A DNA stretch of 64,000 bases, taken from contig CM060843.1 in assembly GCA_030762175.1 (NCBI GenBank), forward strand, positions 113,613,369 to 113,677,368. The letters are read 5' to 3'. Numbering within the stretch: position 1 is the first letter of the stretch; each line of letters begins with the position of its first letter. Source of the stretch: Metallyticus violacea. Taxonomy: Eukaryota > Arthropoda > Insecta > Mantodea > Metallyticidae. The position numbers and the translations under genes were made by a program. The notes under the pieces were generated by a model, which ran no database searches, was not told where the DNA came from, and saw nothing but the letters and a program-made list of their open reading frames with translations. Positions 10,596 through 22,593 of this stretch are shown one piece after another.

Positions 10596-13324
10596 AAAAT
10601 ATTCTCTGGGCTTTCACGAGCTGTGTTATAATTGCTGCGATTGGTGAAAGGTATGATAGCATATTTAACCATGAACTTCGGCAAAACAATCCGAAACATT
10701 TTAACTGTTTTAACTAAATATATAGCGAAAATCACGCAAGTAGGATTGTGTGGTATTTTTATGGGAGTTATTTTATAAATGCCTTCTGTTTTCTTTTTAA
10801 TTTCAAAACGTTTAGCCCTGAAAATGAGTTTGGAGCTCCAGGACGTGGTGCGTCTGTCATGCTTGTCCTGCTCCGCTTAAACTTGTTTACTGAAAGATAA
10901 ACGATTTCATAGGGAAGATACATATCATCCAATGTAAGAAGAATCCTCTAATGGATTTCTTTTGCCGATTTACCTTCCAAAATAAAGAATTGAATGACAC
11001 CACAAATTCCGTACTTATCCTTTTCACTGGAATCTCTGTGTTTAAACAACTGCCAAACATGTGACATGAGGTTATTAATATATAGAAAGCGAACTTTCTG
11101 ATCACAAATACAGCTGTTGCTATTGACCTCTATTAATATGCAAACCAAGCTACTTATCAAACCATCCGTGTAAATACAAGATCACCATTGTTTTATTTTA
11201 GTTTTTGGATTATATATGATCTAGTTTAAATGTACGGATTGATTTTAGCGATATTTTTTCATTTTTTTTCTTAAAACTAGTCATAAATAAATGGCAATAT
11301 GCAAGAAACCGTTAAACAATGGAGAAAAACTGACTTCAAACTCGAAATCAGCGATTGCCAAAGAACTAAAAACCACCTATTTTTGTTTCTAATAGGGATA
11401 AAAAGTTTAAGTTTGTTGTTTTGTGTAATCTGCACTATTCTTTTTCTTTGTGTTAGACCCATGTAAGTGTAGTTATTAACTGAAGCTAAATTTCGTTTCA
11501 AACCTATATATTTAATAAACCTAATCAGCAGTAGAAAATGTATATGTGGTAAATATTTTTAATTGCTTGTTTAACAAATGATTTGCTTTAATCCTTCAAT
11601 TCTAGAAACTGAATAATTGTTAAGAAAACGCCGTAGCATCATTATCATCATTATTTCTATAATGATTTTATTCATTACATAGCTTAGCTTTAGTATATTA
11701 TTACAATTAGCTGTTAACATGTAACAATGCTAATAGTTAAGAAAAGGAAATAATTTTAGAACTATTTTAAAATGGAAACTTGTTATTTAATATATTGGTT
11801 GCAACAAGAGAAAAAAAGTTATCTTAAACATAATTTACTGTGTCATAAGTATAATTCAAGTGCAATATTATTGTAGTAATGTAAGGGAAAATATTCAAGC
11901 CCTGAAGGACATCACATTTACGTATGTCAGTTGTAGTAGAAAAAATTTTCATGGCATGTACATGCTGGCTAGTTACGCAGTTTCGCAACCTTGACCCACT
12001 TGTTATTCGAGCAGGAATGAGAAAGAATCGAGACATCTTCGCTGTCACATTAAGCCCGGTGACATCACTCTCTTATTGCACATCTATAATGAGTGACAAG
12101 CATTTCATCGCGTGCTATTTATGGAAGTTTCTATCGCACTGAAAAATCAAGTCTCTCTCAACTGCACGTCTGTACTTTTAATATCGGCAAATTCAGACTG
12201 GACATAAGTTCGTTTACCTCTTTTCTCTTAGCTTATAGGGGTCTGCACACTGTTGTTGTTATTAACAGATTAGAAGAAAAAAGAACTTGATAGTGTTAAT
12301 GAAATGTGATTTTTTTAGATATCGGAGAAGAGACAGGTGAGGCAATCGGATAGAGCACATGACGTAACTTGTTCTGACCAATGAACACTAAACACCGCTA
12401 CCTGTTCCAACCAAAAAGCGGTAAATACTTATTTCGATAAAGTTCCAGAGAGATTGGCGGATAGAAGGGAAAAGGCAAAGCCTGATTAGCTGAAGTGACA
12501 TCACGATACAGTATAATTTGAATAAATAAACACACAATAATGATATATTGCACTGATAACAATAGTTCACTGAACGTTTCTAAGGTTAAAGTTTTTATTA
12601 CAGATTTTATATTAAAACGAGAGCATGTATTTAAAAAATGGGCTCTCCGGTTACATAGAGACTGTACCATAAGAACAATTTACTCACACATATAAAAAAT
12701 CGCCGGATTCTAAATAACTATTTCTATTGAATGCAATATTCTAACTTGTAAGTTTTCTTGATTAATTGAGTTTATGTAAATAACCACAAAAGATACATAA
12801 AACTGTAGGTTTGAGGAACTGAATGACCATTTGACAGTCCGTGAATTTTCCAAAATTTTTGCTGAATCATTGGTATCATTCAGAATTTATCTGTTTTACT
12901 GCTTGTGTGATATCGTGAGCTCTTCAAAATGAATGTGTAACTGACATTAAAGTGACGTGAGAAAAATATATTAATATTCAAAATGTATTATGCTCAGATA
13001 CTATGTTTGCCAATTTCTTGTTAAACCTTTCGGTCGTTCTACATGTAACCAAGTTCTAAAAAGTCCCAAGTTTAGGAGTGCAATTTGACACATACGTACT
13101 GTACAAGATACGGTTTATAACCTATTTAGGTTTCAAAGAACATTACAGCTGCAATCCATATTAAAACATTTGACTTTTGAATGTTAATGTAAAAATTCTG
13201 TAAAGAGAGGGCTTAGATAAGTAATATGAGAAACTTTCAAGTTAGAGCATTAGGTCACTGCAGGCCACAAGCTTCTGTCAGATATCTTTTGAAATATTAA
13301 TAAATTAATGATAGGTATTTTAAC
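10593..13324. other. AT-rich non-coding stretch
   Basis: No gene, repeat family or RNA gene is recognised. The short open frames at 10887-11160, 11824-12142 and 12388-12670 overlap in opposite directions and look random. A small ATCATTATCATCATTATT run sits near 11639. Confidence 0.55.
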
Positions 13325-13461
13325 AATAAATAAAGTCGACATCAAAATGTTGCAATTTCTTGCATTTTATTTTTTGCAATAAAATGCAAAATATAAATTT
13401 ATTATTAATTTATTTATTATTAAAAATAAATAAAATCAACATTAAAATGTTGCAATTTCTT
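13325..13461. repeat. direct repeat flanking a 12-bp-arm hairpin
   Basis: A ~37-bp block ending AAAATGTTGCAATTTCTT occurs at about 13325-13361 and again at 13424-13461. Between them TTGCATTTTATT (13360-13371) and AATAAAATGCAA (13378-13389) form a perfect stem with a 6-base loop. It looks like a local duplication with a palindromic insert, and the origin is unknown. Confidence 0.75.
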
Positions 13462-13710
13462 CTGGTGCACTTTTGCAAAAAAAGTTTACCACAATAGACA
13501 ATATAATTATGTTAAAAAGGAGCACATTGTCAATACACATTTTTTAGATTGTTGTAGCTATATTGACTTAACATTATTGGGGGAATCGTTCGTTATTTTG
13601 AAACAACAGTTAACAGCGTCTGCGGAAATTCTAGAATTAAGCAGTTATTATCTCCTGATTGGTAGTTTGAAATCTCCCCACCTAAGGAAACAGTTATAAA
13701 ACGTTACACG

Positions 13711-13760
13711 TACAAATCACGTCTCCTTTTACGATCGGCAGCGGACAAAACCGAACGCCT
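13711..13760 (+). repeat. copy 1 of a zinc-finger-associated dispersed motif
   Basis: A 50-bp block from TACAAATCACGTCTCC to CCGAACGCC is about 90% identical to the reverse complement of 14627-14676. The core at 13732-13759 matches 14628-14655 at 27 of 28 positions. In one frame both encode DRQR(T/R)KPNA. A third, shorter match is at 62571-62594. The block is GC-richer than its surroundings. Confidence 0.75.
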
Positions 13761-14292
13761 TTTGTTTGGAGGTGTGGCTGTTTCAATACCGAGCAGATAA
13801 TGTCGTATGGTCGTAAAGCACAGAAACAAGCAATCTTAGTCGCTAAAAGTAACTTTGTAGGAAACATGTTAGTATACCGCAGCAAAGCTAATGAGAAACA
13901 AATGCAGCAATGTAACACGTAAAGAAAGGGATAATTAAACGAGAAAAGGCTTGCGTTTTTAACAGTATAAGTTTTGCATGTATTCCCAACTGTATAAGCG
14001 AGATATTTTTAATTTGAAGGGGGTTTGTATCGGGTTTTGCAAGGGGAATATGATACAAAATTACCTGAGCGATGACACGCATAGTAGTGCTTTACAATAT
14101 TGTCAGAAGAAGTGCGAGAACCAGTATATTTTACAAACATCGATCCCGTTGTTTCCTTAATTTCCCGCTTTCAGCTTTTACTTTTGTTTCATGTACCGAT
14201 TCTAAATGGTCAAATAAAAGAAGTTCCCTTGTTGCCTCATGACTACGTAAGCTGCACGTCATTGTTTGCTTTCTCGCTGATCCTTCACCACG

Positions 14293-14876
14293 CTAATGGC
14301 GTTTGAAGCTGCATACATAATTGAAATTCTTGTTGCACATTTCACAGTGATAGGCGTACATTGCTGTTTTTTTTATGAGGCGGGCAAATACCCAGCTTTT
14401 CCGGTGTACACTACAGACATGCCTTCTCAGCGTTTTATTGTACTCATGTTCCTTCCCACATTCCAGGCATAAGAGCTGCTTTGATGCAGTCATCATTAAC
14501 AAAAAACAATACAGCACACTAATAATAAAAATACAAACTGACACAACCCACTTTAACTCCACGCTACAATAAACAGCGTACAACAGCGATAGCATTCACA
14601 TCTCCAACATGGGTTCAACACTGTTATGGCGTTCGGTTTTCTCCGCTGCCGATCGTGAAAGAAGGCGTGACTTGTACCACGTATATTCTCCATGTAACGT
14701 TTATAGTGGAACGAATTCATTGGAGAGCATCCAGACGTGTGAATGTCACATTTTCTCTTACTCAGGTATGCAGCAATTTTATATCTCACTATTTGATAAT
14801 CTGAATTGTAATAGAATTTCCTAATGTAACATTTGTTTAAATTGCCAGAATCTCTTCCAGCTAAGGAGTGTAGCAA
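14293..14876 (-). pseudogene. C2H2 zinc-finger gene relic, two fingers
   Basis: The frame closing at 14293 encodes a complete finger at 14404-14469 (C-X2-C-X12-H-X4-H, with CGKEHEY and NKTLRRH). About 20 residues later comes a second finger at 14296-14346 (CEMCNKNFNYVCSFKRH), cut by a TAG straight after its first histidine. Fingers of this type bind DNA in nuclear proteins. CAAAGCAG before finger 1, preceded by a T-rich tract, could be a splice acceptor near 14476. A second frame upstream (14553-14876) carries SKRKCDIHTS and DRQRRKPNA, blocks that recur at 62.5-62.8 kb, the latter also at 13.7 kb. The paired-finger layout resembles terminal exons of arthropod BTB-zinc-finger genes, which is inference only. 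The truncated second finger and the lack of a linked exon favour a relic. Confidence 0.5.
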
Positions 14877-14940
14877 TAATATAGTTTCAGTAACGTGAAC
14901 CCTGTGGATCTACGTTCCCCCTAGCTGGATGTTGTTGATT

Positions 14941-15225
14941 TGGTTTATTTACGGACGCTCTTTAACATCTGGGGTCATCAGCGTCCCATTCTATTCAGGG
15001 TGTGAAACGGCCGACAAATTTTGCTCAGAGGCCTCTTCTCTCAGGCTTGAGGTTCTTTATCGTGCTGTAAATGTACGACACCGGACCCACGGCTTTACTT
15101 CCCTTCCAAAAGAAGCCATACTTAGGATTTTTATGCCTGAAAAAACCCATCGGCCCTGGCCCGGTTTGAACCCACGATCTTAGGTTTAAAAGGCAAATAT
15201 GGTTACTACTACACCACCAGGACCG
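14941..15225 (-). mobile_element. tRNA-derived SINE (SINE-2)
   Basis: On the minus strand the head near 15225 reads GGTCCTGGTGGTGTAGTAGT and keeps a B box (GGGTTCAAACC). The body and the tail TTTATTTACGGACGCTCTTT (plus strand, from about 14943) match the copies at 698-1206 and 24547-24824. It is a single-unit copy, which shows that the tandem body at 0.7-1.2 kb is exceptional. Confidence 0.87.
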
Positions 15226-16250
15226 GCCTGGATATCATAGGTACGTGACATTGAATCCCTTGTGTTAATGAATATTTTTTCTATTGTGATAATTCGTGGT
15301 TAAAATTATTGAAAACAAAGCATATGTTTTTGTCGTATGCAGTTACATTTTAAAGCAAATAACATAAGATGAAATGCACTGTAAAAGGTTATTTAAATTA
15401 ATGTATACAGTTTTTAAATATTTTCTTCAATACGTTGTAAGCATAAAGCAATAAACTATTATCACGAAACTAGTAGAATCGCAACTTTGTGGTATACAAG
15501 TGCAGTGGCATGCAATCATATGATTATTGTACGAATTTTATACAGTATGACATTAGCCTTAATGGATTATTAACAATCACTTTCTTTCGAACAACAAGAA
15601 AGCGTAAAGTCACTTTATTATAAAATTTAACTCTATTTCATTTTAGTGTCAATTTCTGAATGTCAAACAGGAATTACTCGAATAACCCTACGTTGCTGAC
15701 CCCGGGTTTTCTATCTAAAGTACTTTCTTAAAATTCTTTATACAAAGTAAGAAAATTCATATTGTTTATTACCGTCTTGCATGTAATCTATTATCAGTTC
15801 AAAGATGTATAAGAAGTGTATAACTCGCATTATCAAAGTATTTGATCCAGTATAAGATTTTACTTCTGCATGGTAATGTGCTGATGCTACCTAAATTAAT
15901 ATTTTACGGACCTGTATCCACGTGAAAAGATTAAAGATTAAAGATTTGGTGTTAAAGAAGGAAATGAATGTGAAACGATTGCGAACACAAAACAGCAGCA
16001 GGTGAATGTGGATAATGAGGGTTCAGTAAAGTAAGAAAATAAATGTAAAGTAATACAAAATAACTGTAGTATATTTTTACGTTAGGAGAGTTAGCCAAAA
16101 CAAAAAAGTTCCCATGAATATATAATGCAGAAAATTCCGCTTAAAGGTACCAAGAAATACATGTTCAATATTTAAATATAGGGGAAGATATTATTATGTT
16201 TTTTTAATCTTACAATATACAAAAATTATCCAGGTTTAAATAATAATGGT
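15226..16250. other. AT-rich non-coding stretch
   Basis: I see no gene or repeat family here, apart from a small tandem AAAGATTAAAGATT run near 15929. Confidence 0.55.
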
Positions 16251-16260
16251 GTGAAAGTCA

Positions 16261-16272
16261 TGCGCATGCGCG
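16261..16272. promoter_or_regulatory. NRF1/EWG-like palindromic site
   Basis: TGCGCATGCGCG fits the YGCGCAYGCGCR consensus bound by NRF1 in vertebrates and by Erect wing in insects. It stands out in AT-rich DNA and precedes about 80 bp of GC-richer sequence. No adjoining exon is recognised, so promoter activity is a guess. Confidence 0.4.
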
Positions 16273-17262
16273 GCAATATTTACAGCGGGGACAGCTTAGC
16301 GCTACATCTTCAGTACAGTAAGAACAGGATACGGTAAGAATTGGCCCTCAACAAAAAGTTCATTACCTGCTGCGGTTACCAGAATAGGAATAAATTAAAT
16401 GTGTACTACGCTGTGAATGGAAAAGTGGCAGAGCAATTGAAGGCGCATACATTGAGTTGCATTGATCATTCTCCGAACTCAGCTTTTTTCTACATCAAGT
16501 TATAAAGAGTATGTAAATAAACAATTAACTACCCCTAAAGTATCACTTATTTCGACATCGCTATGCTGAGCATCCATTATCTGTAAAGATATGATTTGAG
16601 ATGGAACATTTACTTCGGAAGCAAGATAGCACGTGTCTGACACAAGTTAGGGGACATCACGTCAAAGGGAGTGGATTAGTTTGTGGCTGCAATGCAAAAC
16701 ATTGCTGGCAAACAAAGACAGAACTCTAAATTTACATCACTAAATATGACCCATTCTTTAATGTGACCAAACAAAATTTAGTAAACAGGTGCAGGTAAAT
16801 GGGCTGTTTTCTTAATTGTCTTTTCGTTTTGACTCATTGTGTTTGTATTTGTTTTGTTTATCTCTATAATGCAATATCGATGATGAGTAAATCATTCGCA
16901 CATAAGACGGTTCAGTTTGTATCAGAGCAAGACAAGTATGTGGTTCATACATGATAGAACACCTACCCATTTTATATTCATGTGCGATAAGATACAACTT
17001 AGACCTTTAATGCGATGAATTAATCAAGTAGGTACAGATCACTTAACCCCCCCTGAAAAAATATGACAAGACTACGTGTACACTGCGTGTCATGAAATAC
17101 AAGGGTAGTTAGGTTTGTTCGCACCAGTGTGTGATACTCTAAGACTTAGGGATGAAGAATGTGTGACAATGTGTGATAAATGTATGTGCATCTCCTAGTG
17201 ATAGGTGTAGATAATAGACCACAATAAAACATGTTCCTTATCTCATAAATTCATAGTGTATT

Positions 17263-17356
17263 TGTTTCCGGAAATATGTTTATAGGAGCATTTTTGTTTA
17301 TTTTGACCAACGCTACCTTCTGTGAAAAAATGCGACGCTTTTATTGGAACACTCTG
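17263..17356 (+). mobile_element. 3' end of a Tc/mariner-type element (fragment)
   Basis: The stretch ends GGAACACTCTG followed by TATA. This resembles the terminal inverted repeat of Tc/mariner-type elements (GGAACACCCTG next to a TA target) preceded by their T-rich 3' non-coding region. No transposase frame and no partner end were found, so this would be a solo end. The left border is arbitrary. Confidence 0.4.
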
Positions 17357-17579
17357 TATAGCTCTTTCAATGATCAGATGAAGGAAGAAGATATCAGAGT
17401 TCATAAAGTAATTTTTTTTGTAATGTCAGTACAAATACATTTGAAGTTTCCATCATTTGCTTAAAACATAAATCACCGAACATGTCTTTATTCAGAGGAA
17501 CACAAAGACTGAATTCTATATTGAATGGGGAAGTGGATTTAGGTGGGAACTGGAGTTGTCCGTGAAAAACCACTTCAGT

Positions 17580-18060
17580 AAATCTGCTTGCATCATAAAT
17601 CTTCCGGGGTGCGGGAGTAAAGGGAAGTTTCAACCCCTGCAGTTGCTGCCGGTCATTGAAGAGGAAATAAATAGCGAAGTAAAGCACGCGCGGTGCTGAA
17701 GTTATGTACGTCCGGCGGCGCATAACAGGCGGTCTGTCTAGCTGAACAAAAGGATTCTCACCCTCGCAGCTCATAAACAGAGAAAGCTGCCGGGAAAAAA
17801 TTATATTTATATGCTAATATCGAGTAACAGTGAATTAGCAGACGATGTCATAAACGCTTGTGCGCATCTACATGCGCGCGGGGAAAACAAAAGAGTTAAG
17901 CGCGCGCTGCGAATTTCCCCGTGCGTCAGGGAACAATAATTTCTGTGTTGCACGCTCACCGTGAATCAGGATTTGGGAGGGGGATTTCACACAGTTTCTC
18001 AGCTCAGCTGTGCGCACAAACAGGCCAGGCATCTGTACAGCCATAGAGAGTTTAAAGTGA
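17580..18060. other. CpG-richer unassigned segment
   Basis: This segment contains clusters such as ATGCGCGCGGGG and AAGCGCGCGCTGCG, unlike the AT-rich flanks. It overlaps a 126-codon minus-strand frame (17394-17774) that begins MSCEGENPFVQLDRPP, and I recognise no family, domain or splice context for it. It could be an unmethylated regulatory region, a first exon or a GC-rich repeat, and the sequence alone does not decide. Confidence 0.35.
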
Positions 18061-18065
18061 AACAA

Positions 18066-19031
18066 CTGGCGGAACAGTACATGGGAATTTCAAGAAGTAT
18101 TTATTGGTACTTTGAAATGAAAAGTGAAAATAAATTGAGATTTATGATTAAACGAACCAAACCAAATAAGAATTGAAATGGCAGATTCTCGATTTTACGC
18201 TTTTATCTGTATGAAATAAAAATTTGTTCTAACACTGTATGTAAAATATATCTCTTATCTGTATATATAGTTGGTTAACAAGCTGCTAAAAGTGCCACGG
18301 AGTATAAGAACATATCCCGTTTCCCGAGAGTATTCATATTTAAGAAGGCGCAATTCATTAATATGTGTATGCAAATTATTTGGCTCCCTGTTGGAGCGTT
18401 GCGTTTCTTGAATTTAAAATTTCTATAATTAATTCAAAATTACTTTTGTTGGTTCCAACACTAGGTCTTTTATTGATTTTCTCTTAACTGACGATTCTCT
18501 GGTATAACTGTAAATATATTTGAAAATTAATGTTTTATTAATTTCTGCTTTTGAATTATTCCGTGGAAAACCAACATATCTACAGTCCTTCTCGCCTCTG
18601 AATTTTGTAAAAAAAGTATATAATTGTTCATTGAAAAATAAAACATATTATTGCAAAGTATTATCAAATTTGAAAAAAATGGATAAGGAAATACAGGTAG
18701 TATTTTGTGTTGTTCTCCTAAGGTATGTAACATTAAGGAATAATTTTATCTCATTAAAAAGTGTAGCAATGCCTTTCAAACTCATACAAACGTTTCTTAA
18801 CAATTTCTACTATAAAACACCAAAACAATAGACTAATATTTTTATTTGTTCGTCCAAAAATATCCTCTTTGATTTTCTTGAAAATTGGCAGCATTTGTGC
18901 CAATATATTCCTCTTCTCCCACATAAAAATGTAGGATGGAACAGCAACAATTAGAGGAATAGTGACATATTTTGTGATTAGACTAAAAATTATCACTTTC
19001 GAGTACTGTATTTTTGTAAAAAGTCAACACC

Positions 19032-19074
<43 letters not shown>

Positions 19075-20716
19075 TACATTTGTAGCTGAACACTCTTTAA
19101 TCATAAGATGCTCTGAGTGCTCTTATGCTCATGAGTTACATTTTCCATACACTTATTCTCAATGCTTTGTATTATTCTGGAGATCAATGTACATTATTTA
19201 GATCAGTTAAATAATGTTATGGTAAACCCTGTTCACTCATATAATTACGCTTCTGTCCCTGATCAGTTCTTATGATACAGCTTTATTTCCGACGTATGTT
19301 GTTGGGGTGAAAGATAACATTGCACTTCCAATTAAGTTTCTTGTTTCGTTAATATGCATGCTTTGTTTCTGTAATACAACGGTTTAACGTATTCCAAGAT
19401 TATTTATTTTCATTGTAATGTTAAATTAAACTACAGATTACTGCATACATTTCTCCTTTACTCATATACTTTTTCTGAAAACGGCATCACGCTCCAGGGC
19501 TGAACATTCTTGGATATGAAGAATCAATAACCTATTAAATTTGCTATAGTCTCATATCTGAGTACTCATTTGGGTTTTCTTATAAACTTGAACATTTATC
19601 AGAAAAAGTTCATGTGACAGTATTAAATATGAAGACAAATTCGGAAAGTTTGCTGATTCAATGGTGCAGATGGTCAATGGGCTTCTGTTCATGTGATTTA
19701 CTTGACCTCCCGATTATGTTTTTACAATTTTTTACTGACTGATATAAAAGTTTGTAATGTGGCGCTGCAGGGATGATTAGAGATAATAGGATTCCTAAAG
19801 AAAATTCTCTCATATCGCAAAAGAAATAAAGAAACGAGTTAGAGGTACCTATGACAAAACATATCATATTAATATATCGTTCGTTGGACAGATAACTCGT
19901 TATTTTAGCGTCAACACATCATGAAGTTCAGCATCGAAATATTCACAAGTCGGAAACCAAAATTACTTTAATCGGCCGATTTAAGGGGTAGAACTAATAA
20001 AAAATTAGTATGTAATTGGGATCGGTGGAAAGAAATGGTGCTGGAATCTGTTAACATGGTTGCAAGATGTATCGGTTCTCAATTCCTGGGTTCTTCTAAA
20101 GAAGTCTGTGAACAATATTTAACAACTCGACTGTTAAAGTTTGGGAGAGGTGGTGAACGTAGAATTTATGTTACTACCCGAAGTGGAAACTGGAAGGTTT
20201 ATCCAGTGGGACATATATTCTGTGCAATCAATAACTTCACTCTGCATTCTTTGTATTCCAAGTTATATAATTTGTTTCTTTAACACTTGTGTTATATTAA
20301 TGCTAGCTACAAGTCCACAGACAAATATATAAATATAATTTATTGAAACAAATAAAGTAAACCCTTATCCTAAAATGTAGGAAGTTAATAAATGTTAAGG
20401 ACACCAGCTACTGAAACTGAATAAAATACAGCTGTTTTAATGTAATTAGTATTATGATTACATATGAAGTAAATTTTGTGTCCTGGTTGTGTTTGGTTTT
20501 TCATGGAGTGACACCACACCCTCAACATGTTTCCCATTAGTGGACCGTAAACATTTGACTTACTATATTAATTGTAAATAACTATGTAATCACTTCCTTG
20601 TACTTTTTACATACAGATATGTTTTCAACATTGATTCTTCACCATGTAAATGCCTGTAACTATTCCTATATTCAAACTTGAATACGTTGGTTTCGTTTCA
20701 TATATCACAGGTCACC
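18066..20716. other. AT-rich non-coding stretch
   Basis: It holds a (TTA)n tract at about 19032-19074 and otherwise no recognised feature. A frame at 20035-20283 follows GATCGGTGGAAAGAAATGG, which might read DRWKEM as in LINE tails, but one short block is too little to call. Confidence 0.5.
19032..19074. repeat. (TTA)n microsatellite
   Basis: About 14 uninterrupted units of TAT/TTA. Confidence 0.97.
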
Positions 20717-20718
20717 TA

Positions 20719-21842
20719 CGAGGGTACGTCTATAAGTTTCCGGGCCTTACCGATAAGGATTATCGCCTTCACAAAATCTTTGTCTGGTGTCATACCTTAT
20801 ATGTTAAGTAAATAATTGCAGCTGTAACTTTTGCTCCGCTGTGTTCACTTGTTCAGATATAGTTGCATAAAGAAGGCTACGTGTAGAAGATTGTGGCTCG
20901 TTCAAAATGGAGTTTCGAGCTGTTATTCAGTTCCTTGTGGAAGGAGAGATTATGGAAGACCGGCAACTCAAAGTTACAGAAATAGCAGCAAGGTCGGGTC
21001 TTTCTAAAACAACAGTCCTTCGAATTATTCATGAACATTTAAACATGAATAAGGTTAGTGCAAGATGGGTGCTTAGACTTCTTTCCTCAGTTCAAAAACA
21101 GCACCGAGTCATCTGTTGCCACGAATTTTTTGAGCTCTGCCGTGGCAATGAGAGAGAGAAGTTTTGCAAACTATTGTTACAGGAGCACAGAAGATGAAAC
21201 TATGGTCCTCTACTGTGATTCTTTGTCCAAAAGAGAATCAATAGATTGAAAGGCGTAAATCTGGCGAAACACCGCCGCTAAAGGCCAAGGTCACTCAAGT
21301 CAACCAACAAGATCATGGCCACAATCTTTTGGAACTGTGAAGGAATACTCTTCATTGACTTCAAGGAGAGGAACGCCATAATAAATGGGAGTACTATGGT
21401 GGCCAACTGCACAGACTACGCGCTTCCATCAAAGAGAAAAAGCGAGGAAAGCTGAGTGGTGGTTGCGCCTTCACGACAGCGCACCTGTGCACACAGCTCT
21501 TATTGCAAAGGAAACTGTGCAGAAATGTGGCTTCAAGGAGATGAACCATCCACCCTACAGTCAAGATCTAGCTCCCAGTGACCATTTCCTCTTCTCAAAA
21601 CTCAAGAAGGACCTTCGAGGAAGGAAATTTGAATGTGACGAAGAAGTGACGGATGTTGTTTATGTCCATTTTGCATAAAGACTTCTGACTATTTATTGTG
21701 GGGAGGGGGATATGAAATGTTAATTCAAAGGTGTGAGAAGTGTATTGCAATAATGGGTAACTATATTGAAAAATTAAATATAGTTTTTGTCTTTATCATA
21801 CCTAGAAAAGGGTTAGGCCGGAAAGTTATGGGCCTACCCTCG
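20719..21842 (+). mobile_element. mariner (DD34D) transposon, defective
   Basis: The left end CGAGGGTACGTCTATAAGTT (from 20719) is the inverted match of the right end, which finishes GGGCCTACCCTCG at 21842. The repeat runs about 32 bp with a few differences. A TA precedes the left end, as expected for the mariner target, but the right flank now reads CA. At 1124 bp it is slightly shorter than typical full-length mariners (about 1.3 kb). Inside are two transposase segments in different frames (see 20907-21678), so it cannot move by itself. Confidence 0.93.
20907..21678 (+). pseudogene. mariner transposase, frameshifted and gapped
   Basis: Frame 20907-21197 holds the N-terminal DNA-binding region, with helix-turn-helix sequence AARSGLSKTTVLRIIHEHLN and the following KVSARWVLRLLS segment near residues 50-62. 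Frame 21385-21678 holds the end of the catalytic core, from HDSAPVH to PPYSQDLAPSDHFLF and KKDLRGRKF. The two aspartates in HDSAP and PSDHF are exactly 34 residues apart, the mariner DD34D signature. The first catalytic aspartate lies in the disordered middle, where stops and shifts break the reading. The family protein is about 345 residues, so this copy has lost part of the middle. The protein would cut and rejoin DNA at the terminal repeats, but this copy is inactive. Confidence 0.9.
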
Positions 21843-22593
21843 CATCATAGAGCAAGGATAAGGAAATTGTTATCCGCACTCGCCCAAATGATGCTTTTAG
21901 ATTCATGTAAATTATTCATAGGGCTAATAATTGCCAAAATTTATGAACACATTTTCTTTCTCAGTTTGTTAACTTTTTTGTTCGTTCTATTCTAAAGCAA
22001 GATAGTATTTCATTACGGTCCTTGGTAGCACAAGAAAAAGTATTACCGTATAAGTTTCGAAAGAAAGCAAAGTAGCATTATGGAATGTTATGCTAATTTT
22101 GATAACTGTTTTTAACGACGCTATTGACCCATAATGCAGGAAAGTTTCCTCTTGCTAAAAATCCGCTGCGTAATAAACATTCTCCTTTGCTCTTGCTCTT
22201 TCCATGCAGTGGGGAAAGTTGAAAAGGAAAGCAGTTAAAAAGGTTTTAGCTCAGAATGGGGAATGTTATATACCGGTGGTATATTGTTGACACGACAGTA
22301 TTATGCTTTGGAGGACATTATTAGGCTTTCCGTACTCCCATACCCATCCATTTATGGAGGCCGTAGATAAACCTGAGCCGAACTTTTCGACCTGCCGAAC
22401 TCTTTTCATTCACCGTTAATAAATTATTAAAAAGTCTCACCATTAAAAATGAAAATAGACATAAAATTTACATAGAATGTATTGCACCTAGAATAAAACT
22501 GCAGTAGACTAAGTATTAGGTTAAAATAAGAAAATTCTCAGGCATAAAATATTCAAAATATGGAACGAAGAGATAACAGAGGCGATTAAAATA
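21843..22593. other. unassigned stretch between two transposons
   Basis: No gene or repeat family is recognised. The part 22140-22400 is less AT-rich than its flanks but has no readable frame. Confidence 0.5.

Noticed and set aside
17394..17774. 126-codon minus-strand frame as a gene
   Set aside because: No domain, splice context or family resemblance, and length alone is within chance for this window. Kept only as part of the CpG-richer zone.
20035..20283. LINE C-terminal remnant after DRWKEM
   Set aside because: A single short block; the rest of the frame is not recognised.
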